In this document: positions 1 to 10,962 of the stretch, piece by piece | Layout of the letters: every line of letters starts with the position of its first letter | Position numbering within the stretch: the stretch's first letter is position 1 | Origin: Bolinopsis microptera | Taxonomy: Eukaryota > Ctenophora > Tentaculata > Lobata > Bolinopsidae | Length of the DNA: 53,000 nt | NCBI RefSeq assembly: GCF_026151205.1 | Contig: NC_087079.1 | Location: 3,492,730 to 3,545,729, forward strand | Reading direction: 5' to 3' | Translations under genes and position numbers: made by a program | The notes under the pieces: model-generated | Told to the model about the DNA's origin: nothing | Database searches by the model: none | The model's input: only the letters and a program-made list of their open reading frames with translations

Positions 1-37
1 TCTAGAACATTTCTCCCGCTCCTCATCCATTCCCCAG

Positions 38-187
38 AAAGAGCCGACAGCGGGACGGAAATCTCCCGGAAATGCCTCCCGATCGAGCCCCAAGGTACCC
101 GCCTGTTTCTCGCTCACGTGGGAGCAGGAACGCTACATCACGTTTCGTACCTTAACTCGATCAGACCTTGCAAGGAGACGACCCTAG
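38..187 (+). CDS. 3'-terminal exon of an unidentified gene
   Basis: A pyrimidine-rich tract ending ...cattccccag (31-37) is a strong splice acceptor. From base 38 one frame stays open for 49 codons and stops at TAG 185-187. The peptide is basic and Ser/Pro/Arg-rich at first (KEPTAGRKSPGN) and ends in an Arg-rich tail (DLARRRP). The upstream exons lie outside the window. A weak donor (CAAG|GTACCC) at 94 would give an alternative shorter exon. No domain is recognised. The minus-strand gene to the right ends at 673, so the two genes are tail to tail. Confidence 0.5.
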   Translation, partial: KEPTAGRKSPGNASRSSPKVPACFSLTWEQERYITFRTLTRSDLARRRP

Positions 188-521
188 ACACCACCAACAG
201 ACACACTTTGTGTGACTTGTCTGCTCTGCAGTACGAATTAGACTGGTCTCAGAAATCCAGTCAATTGCCTGGTCATGGTCTGGCTTGATTATCACTATTG
301 TTCGTGAATACCCGGGCACACTCCTGCTGTGCTGTTCAGCTCGGAGTTACATTGGGAGTTGATGGGATTGTTTGCGGAGTATCAGAGAACTAAAGTGTTT
401 AGTATAATATTCATCTGTGTGTGTGTGTTTGTTTGTTACAGAGACTTTCAGTAGAAATATCTCATAACCTTATATCTGTTTCACCTTTAGACAAAGTTAA
501 GTTTACTTTAATTGTACAAAT

Positions 522-701
522 ATGGCTAAATGCTTGAAGTGCAGAAAATCAGATTATCCCCAAACTTCCGAGAGTTTACGAACATATTACTTGAATATTC
601 TGCATTTTTATAAATATTACATCGGATGCTCGGCTGATTGGTGCCGGCCTCGGAAGTCGAAGGCAGGGCGAGTTACAGCAGCCACAGCCTCGAGTTTTTA
701 A
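522..701 (+). CDS. small ORF, 59 codons, doubtful
   Basis: An ATG in good context (A at -3, G at +4) opens 59 codons. The start MAKCLKC is followed by a further Cys pair region. It lies downstream of two acceptor-like sites (about 440 and 490). It overlaps, in antisense, the last exon of the better supported minus-strand gene (673-735), which argues against it. Not recognised. Confidence 0.2.
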   Translation: MAKCLKCRKSDYPQTSESLRTYYLNILHFYKYYIGCSADWCRPRKSKAGRVTAATASSF

Positions 702-2767
702 TACCGACCAAATACCAGGAAACATTCTTGACATTCTGAGGTAGACAATCTGGCGACAGTCTACGGTCAAACTCATCCCGATACCGTATTCGCCTTCTAG
801 CGCTATTCCGCGGAGTGCTATCATACTTACAACAAAAGAGGAAGATTCTACACTTGCGAGAACGGAGTTGAAATTAGAATGTGCCTGATCTAAGAGATAG
901 AATGTAAAAAAGAAAGATATTTCAGCCTACCTTGGGAATAGTTCTTGCACCCCTTAGAGGAAGCGGCATTCCTGAAGCTTTGTGGTAAGTTCAGAGCGTT
1001 TCTGTTCGTCATGGACATGGAAACATTTTCGCTAATCCTCTCAAGGCTCTTTTTCAAGGCAGTGGAGGCGAGGGAGCCGGTCGAGAAGGCGTTGACGGCG
1101 AGGGCGTTGGATACCAGCGAGTTGGAGGCTTGTGATAAGGTAGGGTTAACTCCGATTGACAGGTACTTTGAGTCAAGTTTTAAGCTGTTGGCGGGTCGGT
1201 TCTGTCTCCAGAACTCACGGCGTCGTCTGATCTTGGGGGAGGTGGGGTCCAGTACGGCACATAGGAGGAGACATGCTATGAAGTCGTCTGTATCAATGTC
1301 CGGCACGCAGTCCTCTTCTTCTTCTTTGGCTGCTTCTGTCTCGTTTTCTTTGACTTTCTTCTGGGCTTTGTCCTGGAGAGAATTTTGTTATGATGGTGTT
1401 TATTGGTTGATCAGAATTTGTATTAAACTGTAATGTTAACATCGTTTAAAATGTGACATGTAAAAAATGACAAAGGCATGTAGCCGGAACGTCGACAATA
1501 TCTGGTGTATTTCAACTGACTGGAGACTCTCGTTTGTTCACTTTTTCCAAGTAAGTATGTAGAAATTCTACAAAATTAAAATGTAAGCTACATGAAAAAA
1601 CCAGATTCTCAAACCAATCCAAAATTTAAAAATATTCACTGAAACTCACTGATTCGGCTGAAGGGAGACGTTTCTTAGAAGCAGAAACGGGAGTGGTGGG
1701 GGTAGAATTGGGTGACTCTTCTCCCTCGTTAACCCTTATAACTTGTTCGAGTTGCTCCATGTTCTGGCCTGGATAGATGGTTTTTAATAATTTAATTATT
1801 AACACTTTCAATTAACACAATTCATCATTAACACTTTGACTCAAAGATGACATCATAAAATAGCATTTAGATACAAATGAGACGGTTTGATTTTAAACTT
1901 GGACTCAAATACAATATTATAAATTATAATATAGCAATTAGCGTTCGGATACAAATTAGACGGTTTGATTTTAGACCTGGACTAAAAGATGATATTTGGA
2001 TACAATATCAAACAGTTGCAGTTCTGTTTGGATAATGGTGAGCTTTTATGAAGGTACCCGGTAGATGTCTGGCTGGTTTGGGTTAATTTGGTGATTGTGA
2101 GAGAGTCTTTTGTTTGTCACATTCACATAATTTTGATGTCAAAATATTTCGTCGCCTACAAAATTTTAAGTTCAAATTCTACGCCCGACGATTTCGTAAG
2201 CGCAAAGTTTTTGGTAACTTCTTGGGATAAAAGGTATTGAGTTGAGTTTTTTGACACTTTTCTTAAGTCTGAAAGATACCGGCCTTTACTATAACTGACC
2301 GTTAATTTTTCGAGGAAAGCGTAAAAGTTATTACAGGGTCCAGAAAATTGCCACAATTAGCAAGTTAGTTACAGCTTCAAAGAGCTTTGTTTGAGAACTG
2401 CTCAGCTATTTGGAAAATAGTAACTACAATGAGAATTGAGAAGGCTCATAAGGTTTGGAGGCGTGACTAAGTCAAGTACTTTATGTTGAAAAACGGGAGA
2501 ATTTAGAAACACTAAACAGCATTACTGAATATTATCAACAACTTTGGAATGTTCATACTGCATAACATCACTGAAAACTATCTACATAATTTCGAATATG
2601 ATTATTAACAACTATAAATAATCTCAACAAATAGATCAAAATAGATAATTTCTAATATAATTGATAATAATTCTTCATTAAAATAACATACCTGGGAACA
2701 TGAGAGTCAAATGGGTTTTGTTAGAAAGTAAACTGACACTATTATCTTCAGAATTGAGATGTAACAT
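673..2767 (-). CDS. complete five-exon orphan gene, 252 aa predicted
   Basis: Exons read on the minus strand: 2767-2692, 1768-1650, 1372-931, 889-831, 735-673. Each junction has GT and AG with good context (CCAG|GTATGT, TCA|GTGAGT, AAG|GTAGGC, GTT|GTAAGTAT; acceptors after pyrimidine tracts). Phases are 1,0,1,0 and the frame is continuous from ATG to TAA. Introns are 923, 277, 41 and 95 nt. The ATG follows an in-frame stop; a second ATG in exon 2 has a stronger context (AACATGG) and may be the real start. Protein: Ser/Thr/Pro stretch about 45-60, Lys/Glu-rich segment 66-86 ending EEEED, short hydrophobic run 96-106 (FIACLLLCAVL), basic KIRRRREFWR at 112-121, then a Ser/Asn/Ala-rich region. 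No family is recognised; a soluble, possibly nuclear protein is only a guess. Confidence 0.65.
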
Positions 2768-4920
2768 TTATGAGAGTGAACATCCAACTCGCTAAATAGG
2801 TAGTTTGGTTAGGTTTATCATGAAAGGTTACTTTGGGTTTATCATAAATATTCAACAAATATTAGGGATATTAAATAACATTTGATATTATTAAAGTTAT
2901 GGGAAATGGTTACAAAATTGTGATCGGCGGTTGACCGTAAACGTTTAACTTCAAAATATGAATATTAAACTTGGTAACCTAGTAATATCGATCATAAGTT
3001 AACTTGAGTGTCCACAATATAATGTTAGTAGTTTTAGGGTTACTAATAAATAAAAGCGATTGCATCAGAATTATCCGTTCGCACATTAATGATTTTTAAC
3101 TGCCGTAAAAAAATGTCAGCCCAATTTATCCCCCCCCCTCCCCACTACCATGCAAAGGCTCAACTTCACGTCGGGGTGACACAAATAGTATCCCCATGTG
3201 CACAAAATCGATGTGGTTATTCTTCTGACGTCTAATGGACGCGAATCGGGGTCCAACAAAAGAAAATAATATGAAAGCAAACTAGGAGATCGAAACAAAA
3301 TATGTGGGAAAGTTAAGAGAACACCCGCCTGTGTTATATAGCCACTATCCAGGGGTTAACACAGTGTACCAACATACAAGTAGAATTGTAGTTTACTGAA
3401 GAAAAGAGGGCTCTGCAGGAAAATGGGGTTTATAATACATATGGAATAGGCCGGAGTTAGCGTAATATATGTGGGTACGGCTGTGCTGGAATATACGCTA
3501 TGTCGACACTGGAACATGGCCCAGTGCTTCAGGCTGGGCTTATATAATCACAATGTCGACACTGGAATATGGCCCAATAATATCTACAAACATGCCTGTA
3601 CTAAGCTAAGTGTAAAGATTAGAGCTCTATAAGACCTTGCAATCATTTTAACTAACTCTGGAGCAGAGAGTAAGGGACAAAAGAAATCGAATAGAAATTA
3701 AGAGTTAAAATAAACTAAATAGACTCAAATAAAGGGCAGTACCCGCTGTAGTGTAGGGTCCCAAATTCAGTGTTGAGTTTGAAAGGACGTCCCCAGGTAT
3801 GGAGACGCCACACAGATCATCATGATCAGTTTTAAATTTCAGCCCGGTATGGTGAACAAAGCAAAAGGCATTTAATTACTACCATGGAAACAATTGAAAT
3901 TAAAAACTCAGAGCAAAATATATTTTTCTTTTCAATATGCAGTGTAGAGTATTATTAGTTGTAAGATCAGTGGACCGATGGGTGTGCTACAGAGGGGGTA
4001 TATTCAACACAAAAATTTGAGCAGAGGGAGCAATTGTTGGCGACAAAGTTTTCATTAATCACTGTAAACATAACCGTATTCGAAGAAATGAACTATAATT
4101 TAGCTTCTTTTTTGCGAGCAAATTTGCTGAAACCAAATCTCTATTGCCTGATTATGGGCAAGGTATTAAATAAAAAGCCCAAAAACGGATTTTAGAGCTT
4201 CTTTTTCACAGGTAACGCAGCTTTTTTGTTGACAATTCGACAAACAATTCGACAGAATACTTGAGGCAATAAGCAAATCAGTTTCCACTATTGACCAATA
4301 AAACCTTAGAATAACGTTAGAAAAATGCCTCATCTCCTCACCAAAATCTACTCCCACAAAACGTGGCGATAAAGAAAAGGGTATAATATTGGGGCTCAGG
4401 CTGTGTTCTATTCTTTGTTGGCCATCTTCAGATCATTTAAGACGCCACCAATATTACCATTAGCACATTGAAATCTACATAGAGTATTGAGACTTAACAT
4501 AATACGCATAATTGAACAATATCTACTGCAGCCAATCGTGACTGAACTAGACTATCAATAAAAAATGTAAACTATCGCCGGAAAAATACCTCCTTTTTTC
4601 CTATTTAAAGTATTTTTCCTACGATTAAGTGTATCTTTTCAGTTTGTACGTGAAGAGAAAATACCATGAGCAAGAAAAATAATGTAGAGTAAATGATGTT
4701 AGATAGATTTCTGGAAGATGTGAGACAAGGTGAGATGACTGTTTTCACAGTGACAAAGGAATAAGAACAGTCGAGGAAAGAAAGGGCTCAACACGGGCTG
4801 TAGTTTCCGTGTAAGATGCGCTATTCAATGTTGAGCTTGAACAACTTACTTTCTATGGCAACTGTGACAATTAAAGGTTGAGTTATATAACTTTATATAT
4901 AACTATACTTATTTACAATT
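2768..4920. other. A+T-rich stretch without a supported gene
   Basis: Very A+T-rich with frequent stops in all frames. A C-run at 3130-3139 and the short direct repeat at 3501-3576 are the only structures seen. A possible tiny exon ends at a good donor near 3797 (TCCCCAG|GTATGG) but its acceptor is poor, so it is not called. It may contain the promoter of the minus-strand gene that starts at 2767. Confidence 0.4.
3501..3576. repeat. short direct repeat, two copies
   Basis: A 23-bp sequence beginning TGTCGACACTGGAA occurs at about 3501-3523 and 3554-3576 with one C/T difference, 53 bp apart. The repeat contains the palindrome GTCGAC. No gene is visible nearby. Confidence 0.6.
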
Positions 4921-5220
4921 TACATAACTGTATATAACTTATTTATAACTTATATAACTGTATATAACTTATTTATAACTTATATAACTGTATATAACTT
5001 ATTTATAACTTATATAACTGTATATAACTTATTTACAACTTATATAACTGTATATAACTTATTTACAACTTATATAACTGTATATAACTTATTTACAACT
5101 TATATAACTGTATATAACTTATTTACAACTTATATAACTGTATATAACTTATTTACAACTTATATAACTCTATATAACTTATTTACAACTTATATAACTC
5201 TATATAACTTATATAACTGA
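4921..5220. repeat. A+T-rich minisatellite, 30-bp unit, about 10 copies
   Basis: The unit is built around TATATAACTGTATATAACTT followed by ATTTACAACT. The first units carry ATTTATAACT, the middle ones ATTTACAACT, and the last two replace CTG by CTC, so variants are ordered along the array. The array is A+T-only apart from two C/G positions per unit and could melt easily. No function can be read from it. Confidence 0.9.
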
Positions 5221-5410
5221 ATATAATTTGGGAAGTTCTGATTGGCTTAAGAACAGCATCGTTCATGGTTAACGAAGTGGTGACCATTTTTCTAGTAAGC
5301 TTATTTGGTTAAAGGGTTTCATTGAACCACTTATCTGAAGTTTAGATAACAAATCTTCAGGAAAAATGTATGTCGGAAACATACCAAGTATTGATTATAA
5401 GCCTGCATCT

Positions 5411-5695
5411 CTAAACGTGAAGTGAAGAGAAATGCGGTAAGAAATAACGTTGGTTCGTCAGATCAGATGAACAGCTGAAGAAAGGCAATGAAGTTGGAAT
5501 GAATAACAGTATTATTTGTGACAACATCTTCATATTATATGAAGCTGTAATCTCTCTGAAACTTCGTGGACACTGACAGCTTGGGCAAACGAGACGAGTT
5601 ACTCTTATCAGATAAACAATCACCCAATTTGGAGGGGGTTCTTGAAACATATAAATGATACGGAAGGTGTTATTAGCAGGAGCATTCAGGAGCAT
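5411..5695 (-). CDS. ORF of 94 codons, uncharacterised
   Basis: ATG-initiated frame ending at TAG 5411-5413, with varied codon use. It contains a Cys cluster (CPSCQCPRSF) in the middle followed by a hydrophobic segment (QIILLFIPTSLPFF). A very strong acceptor (cctttcttcag) lies inside, so the true exon may begin there in the same frame and be only the last 20 codons. No family recognised; it could be a chance ORF. Confidence 0.3.
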   Translation of the reverse strand: MLLNAPANNTFRIIYMFQEPPPNWVIVYLIRVTRLVCPSCQCPRSFREITASYNMKMLSQIILLFIPTSLPFFSCSSDLTNQRYFLPHFSSLHV

Positions 5696-6208
5696 GTGTA
5701 TAACGTCTAATTATTAAGCTTAATACGATACGTATCACTTATATGTTTTAAATATCCCCCTCCAGGATTAAGCTTAAGCTGGTATAAGAACTATCAAACA
5801 TCATAAAATAAATGTTGCATTACGAGCTGGGATATTTTACTAAGTTCAATAACTAACTACAACTCAAAATAAGTTCCACTTAAATCTCCTTATTTCAACT
5901 AATAAATCATTACTTTTAATGTGACGTATACCTGGTACATGCTTCTTGGTATTTCTTGGTATTTCCCTACTTATATATCTTTATATTCAACTTATATCTG
6001 CTAATCTAAATAAGTAAGGTTACTCTGGTTAACTTCTAAACTAACTACTAACGACCTCCCGGTCAGTACAGACCACTAAAATCAGACCACTACGGATCAG
6101 CAACGTAACAATCCGGGCTCGCTGCAGAACCTCCCTGCAGCTAAATCGAACTTGCTAATTATTATAATTATTAGTAATAATTAATTAATGGATAATTACC
6201 TCACCGCC

Positions 6209-6285
6209 TTGTAGCAGTGTTGTCATGATGACAATCATGAGTTTCACCTTGTACAAGTGTTGTCATGACAATCATGAGGTTCACT
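6209..6285. repeat. tandem duplication, about 38-40 bp, two copies
   Basis: Copy 1 starts at 6209 and copy 2 at 6249; both read TTGTAxxAGTGTTGTCATGA then ACAATCATGAG and TTCAC. Copy 1 has three extra bases (GATGACAATCATG against GACAATCATG). Confidence 0.75.
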
Positions 6286-6398
6286 GCTTGATTATTGGGT
6301 AGGGCAGGGTAGGAGAATTGACTGGCTCATTAGTGCACACGAAGTAGAACTCTTAGGCTGTGCAGTGTACTGGTATCATTTTTCCTAATACAGTAAAT

Positions 6399-6483
6399 CC
6401 GAGGTTTACTGGGCTGAGAATTACCAGGTATGAGGGTTACCGGACCGGTAATTTCCTCCGAATTTGTTTTAAGAGTAAACCAG
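6399..6483. repeat. imperfect inverted repeat, possible MITE relic
   Basis: GGTTTACTGG near 6400 faces its complement in AGTAAACCAG near 6474, with TTACCGGACCGGTAA between them. ORFs of about 65 codons on both strands cover it and are not credible as genes. Confidence 0.3.
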
Positions 6484-6807
6484 TAATAAAAATAGGATTT
6501 GTATTTACCGAGCGTTTCCATTTACCGTGCATTTCCTTTGACCGAACGCGAATTTAAAGGCCAGTGAATGCCGTAATGAAGGTCTGTTCTGTTAAATCGT
6601 TCAATTGTGCTCTTCAATATAATATAATATATAAATGTTTTTGTGAATATATACCAAAAACGTTTACAATGTACGTGACTGTTGCAATAGAGAAACGCAA
6701 GCTAAATTTAAAGAAATTTTTTGAATACAGTATAAATGGTTGCAAGATCTCAAACGTATTTGAGACACCAAACACGATGCACCGCAAATGAGAGTGATTC
6801 TTTGAAC

Positions 6808-7092
6808 TCAAACGCTTAAAAACAACAATGAAGAGGGAGTGCCACAGATGAAAAGTGACCTATATAAAACCTTTGTTTGGAAGTTATTTTGTTGTTCGCG
6901 GCTTGAGATTGGTGGGTTGATATCCACTATAATATTGTGGAACGAAAAAGACGTTTTTGGATTAAAGTGCAAGATATATTTTAAAAAGCACCAAAGGTAC
7001 AAACAACTGGAACAGAACTTAAGTTGCAAATACTGAGCAAACTGAACTGCGACAAGAACAGAACCCTCAAAAACCCACAGACCACATACCAC
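6808..7092 (-). CDS. ORF of 94 codons, doubtful
   Basis: Open frame with a hydrophobic N-terminal half (VFEGSVLVAVQFA, CLYLWCFLKYIL) and a polar middle (SSREQQNNF). Two strong acceptor-like sites (ttgttacag near 7101; ctgttcttgtcgcag near 7044) lie on this strand just upstream or inside. The reverse frame is also open for 65 codons. It may continue the minus ORF at 7299-7111 by splicing, but I could not fix a donor. Confidence 0.25.
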   Translation of the reverse strand: MVCGLWVFEGSVLVAVQFAQYLQLKFCSSCLYLWCFLKYILHFNPKTSFSFHNIIVDINPPISSREQQNNFQTKVLYRSLFICGTPSSLLFLSV

Positions 7093-7110
7093 GAATTCCT
7101 ACTGTAACAA

Positions 7111-7299
7111 CTAAACCCATGAAAACAACCCAGCAACTCCACACATATTCACATGAAACCCCTCCACACGCAACACAATCCGAACACCCCCACTCCCACA
7201 ACCTCTGACCACGGAACTAGTTCCGTGGCTATACTCCTGATAAGCGTCTCTCAACACAGACTGCTCTGTATCAAATCCTATCCCTGGTATTAGTTCCAT
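7111..7299 (-). CDS. ORF of 62 codons, uncharacterised
   Basis: ATG with G at +4 starts a frame reading MELIPGIGFDTEQSVL, Gly-rich in the middle, and ending at TAG. It holds a donor-like GTGAAT after GGTTTCAT, compatible with a first exon. No family recognised. Confidence 0.3.
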   Translation of the reverse strand: MELIPGIGFDTEQSVLRDAYQEYSHGTSSVVRGCGSGGVRIVLRVEGFHVNMCGVAGLFSWV

Positions 7300-7551
7300 A
7301 GATGGTATAATTTGTCATGGAGTTTAACCAACTGAGTTGTTTAGCTAAAGATGAATTTTAACGCCCCCTTGCGAGATGATGCTACAATTATTAGATCAGC
7401 TCCCTGCAGCTGCATGTTGCGCACCCCGCCGTGTGAATTGATAGGATTGATATCGGTTATCCTTGTCACTAGATCTTTGTTCGATGCTCACCCGGAGATT
7501 GTCAGATCAATGACAGAGTTGAAAGCTGAGGAGGTGTTTCTACTTTTTCAG

Positions 7552-7624
7552 ATCTCCCCAGACCTACCACTACTACTACTACTACTGCGAGCGAGAGAGA
7601 AAGAAAAGAGAGAGCTGGTATTAT
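7552..7624 (+). CDS. candidate internal exon, 73 nt
   Basis: Acceptor ctactttttcag (ends 7551) and donor TTAT|GTAAGC (7625) are both strong. All three frames are open. The frame that enters with two bases and leaves with two (LPRPTTTTTTAS...) would join in phase to the exon at 10963, giving a Thr-rich then Glu/Arg-rich segment. The ACT and GA microsatellite runs inside may equally make a false exon. Confidence 0.35.
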
Positions 7625-8384
7625 GTAAGCTGCAAGTATAGCTGATAATCGGCGAATATAAGCGTCGTGTTTACTAAAGAACTGGAAAGTGGTGGTAGGG
7701 GACTCGTGATCACCCAGCTCGACACTCTATTGGTCCGGTACACGGAATACTGCACGGAGATTGGCCGAATTAACAGGTCACAAGCACCTTAATAAATAAT
7801 GAAAAAAAAAGTGTTCTGACTCTCGGTTAGCTATGTCACCCCCGTATTCAAATATATGAAAATATCAAGTTACAGGTCGGACCGGCGCGGGAGCTAAGCT
7901 GCACTGCAGTCAGTTCGTACACGGACCAGCCAGCTACTACTACTACTGCAATCTGTCCGTACACCGACAAGTTGTTGGGGAAGCTGCGGCATACCGACAA
8001 CAAGCCCACAATAACCTGTCAGATTTGAAACACTTGACCTCTCCGTACAGATTCCTCCTTCAACCCCGGGCTGTGTGAAGGATGGATGTGTCAGCCTTGT
8101 TTCCACGCGTACCTATGGTGAGAGTTGGGAAACTATAATTGTAAAGGGATACATGTGAGGCTTTCTTTCTTCCTCGCTGCCGAAGACCTAAACGTGTAGC
8201 CGAAATGCGAACCTTAATAACTAAACAATTGGCACAATTGCATAATATAAACCTAAAACATTCCCGGGTTGTACCCAATATCCGACCCTCGCTTCTTTAG
8301 ACTGCCCGCTGAACTCCCTGTAAATGTTCGGGTTCTAAGGCTGCCGCGACCGAGGAACAACGCTATAAAACGTAACTGTAACGT

Positions 8385-8481
8385 GTGCTACAACATTACC
8401 GCATCTTGCGTGCTACAAAATTACCGCATCTTGCGTGCTACAACATTACCGCATCTTGCGTGCTACAACATTACTGCATCT
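8385..8481. repeat. 25-bp tandem repeat, 4 copies
   Basis: Unit GTGCTACAACATTACCGCATCTTGC with single changes in copies 2 and 4. It ends 86 bp before the inverted-repeat element. Confidence 0.85.
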
Positions 8482-8566
8482 TACCCTTCTTCCTCTTAAA
8501 GCGGTGCAAAGAGTGCCATGAAAACCTAGGATAACCCTAAAACCTGGAATCTATTCCGCTCAAATA

Positions 8567-9363
8567 CCTTACTCGGGATTATTACGACGGGTTTATTAAC
8601 GACCGGTTAAAATATGGTTCGGGAAAAATATGGCGAAATTGCTCAAAACCCACCACATTTTCCCGGTCGCCATTTTACCGGTGTCCAACCTTTCAATTTT
8701 AGATTCAAAAATTTTGTCTCAGATGTAAATTTCCTTATTAGAGATAAGCAAGTTTAGAAATTTTCGCATTGCTAAAACTTGTGAAACATCAATAATTGTT
8801 GAAAGTAGACAGAAATAATGACTCGTGGTTAATCAAACTAGATGGAAAATAATTTTTAACATTTGAAGCGTAACAACCAGATCGATATTAAGATAAAGGG
8901 AGAGCTGTTTAGTCTTCCAATAAGTTGTAATCATCTTCGTTATCTTCATCTGGATCATCCCTTTCATCAGTTTTAATTAATTCAAGTTTTAATATAACTG
9001 TTACTTTTACTTTGAGTCCTATTTCATTATGTAGAGATAGTCAATACCTAAGAAATTAAAAATTGGCCTATTTAAATCAAATTTGACAATAAGGATATTC
9101 ATATATGACAAGAATTGGGCAAAAAGGTGAATTTTTTGCAATTTTAGCCAAATGAAGTCGAAAAACCTACAACAAGTGTCCCAATAGTCTTCTTTAGTGA
9201 ATATAAGACAACGATTAAAATATGAGCACCCATACCCCTTGGGAACCCTAAAAGCTGAGTAGGCGGGTTTATTAACGACTGGTGAAAATGTGGTTCGGGA
9301 AAAATATGGCGAAATTACCCTAAACCCACCACTTTATCCCGGTCATAATAATCCCGAGTAAGG
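8567..9363. mobile_element. non-autonomous DNA transposon (MITE-like), TA target duplication
   Basis: Left end CCTTACTCGGGATTATTA (8567) is matched in reverse complement at the right end (to 9363); the inverted repeat covers about 25 bp with two differences. TA flanks both sides (8565-8566, 9364-9365), as known for Tc1/mariner-type insertion. Inside, a 68-bp sequence starting GGGTTTATTAACGAC lies at 8589-8656 and again, in the same direction, at 9265-9332. There is no transposase ORF in the 797 bp. The element would sit in the long intron if exons 7552 and 10963 belong together. Confidence 0.75.
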
Positions 9364-9379
9364 TAGTTAACATCGGAGA

Positions 9380-9649
9380 GTGTGGAAGTGGTTAACGGGA
9401 CTTGAATATTGCTTTAATCTTGTGGGAGAGGCAGTTTTAAGGTCGAGTACTAGCCATTTACATTCCAGTAACACCCGGTATTTCTGTGGAATTCTTGTGT
9501 ACACGGTTTGGACGCTATATTGTAAGCGGTTACTGTTTGTTCAGCAATTCAGAAACATCATATTATTGAGACTTACGATTGCATTAAAATCTGAATCAAT
9601 CTTTTGTGAAAAAATCAAACTGAGTATTACAGCAGCTACTGAGGTCTAG
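9380..9649 (+). CDS. ORF of 89 codons, doubtful
   Basis: Open frame starting MWKWLTGLEYCF with a hydrophobic stretch GILVYTVWTLYC. It begins just outside the transposon's right end. No splice signals frame it; codon use is ordinary for the local base composition. It may be chance. Confidence 0.15.
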   Translation: MWKWLTGLEYCFNLVGEAVLRSSTSHLHSSNTRYFCGILVYTVWTLYCKRLLFVQQFRNIILLRLTIALKSESIFCEKIKLSITAATEV

Positions 9650-10096
9650 CCACAGATTAATGAGAACATTATAATAACAAGATTATTACCATAAACAGTG
9701 CAGTTAAAGCCCAAAATATAAATGTCTCTCATCGAAAGTGCAGTTACTACTTTTCTCAACTCATTGCAAATGCAACCATTCATTAACTATTCTAAAGAAT
9801 CTTGCCGTTCCCCGAAGACCAACCTCTAAGAATCTCAAATAAAGATGGTGCTAGCAAATCACACAGCCTCGTCAAAAACTAAACAAATGAAAACAGGCAA
9901 AGATGTACGGAGTACTGACAGTACCCAATTTGTCTGAGAGTCGAAAGCACTTAGCTCAGAATACCCCATATCCGACAGAGGGAGGCAAAAGATCCAGTGA
10001 GAGTAGTGGAGAATGATGGCCGGTAAATACCTGTTTAGCATTCCTAGCCGATGATTTGCCGTGACCGACAAGGGAAGTGACCGAAAACTACAAGAG

Positions 10097-10125
10097 CAGT
10101 GGTCTTCAACTTCAGGCTAACTGTG
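10097..10125 (+). mobile_element. hAT-like terminal sequence, possible
   Basis: CAGTGGTCTTCAACTTCAGG resembles the CAGNGGTTCTCAACC-type ends known in hAT transposons. I found no matching right end, so this may be a solo fragment. The site also contains an acceptor-like cttcag followed 30 nt later by a donor, which I do not call as a microexon. Confidence 0.3.
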
Positions 10126-10962
10126 GAAGACGACCCCTCCTGTCTGTAAGAGGGTTCGTCCCCTCATTACTAGATGGTTTCTCCCCTTTAATTTGAGAGG
10201 GCAGCCCCCTTTTTATGACGTTATAACCTTGAAACTCAATATTAAAATACGATACCCATTACCCAAGTATTTAAAATGTACCGCCCAGTAAGCTTTCATA
10301 TTTTTTGTTTCATGTCCTGCCCAGTATAAACCTTCGAAATTTAAAAAGTGAGCAATCTTGATGAGTGAAGGCAATCAGGTACGCGTCGAATGGAACTGAA
10401 AACTTTAAAATATCTAAACCAGTATTGGGACGGACTAAGAACGTTTAAAACTATATAAAAAATACAGTTTGTTAGACGAACAAAAAAGGTTTAAACTCTA
10501 CAATAAATACAGATAGAAGGTTTGAGAGACTTAGAAATAAAAGGACTCTGAACAGTAGTTTGGTGGAAAGCTTTGAAAAGGTCTATAACTCTAAATAATG
10601 TAGGCTCTAAAGCCTCTAAAATAAAGGCAGTTTGGTGGTGAAGGTTTGAGCCTGCTCCAAACGAAAGAGAGGGAGAGAGAGCAGCACAATGCTGGTAGAG
10701 CACCATACTGCTAGAATATATATGTGCAGCTCACAGATGATATATCTTACGTGTTCTTCTATATGGGGCATGATTGACAAACAGAGCCTTTTTAAAAGCT
10801 TAAAGAAAAATGAGATACTAAGATAATATGTTTACAGCACGACTTCTAACGAAATTCTAAGGGATATGTAAAGGAAAGAGCTGTATCGTGTAAATACATA
10901 GTTATATTTTATGCTGTAGTGATGCACACCATCGGCATGATATGCAATTTTATTATTTTCAG

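Noticed and set aside
6564-6811. Opposed ORFs of 65-75 codons
   Set aside because: A+T-rich DNA open on both strands, no splice signals.
10111-10140. 30-nt microexon between a cttcag acceptor and a GTAAGA donor
   Set aside because: The site overlaps a hAT-like end (CAGTGGTCTTCAACTT), which explains it better.
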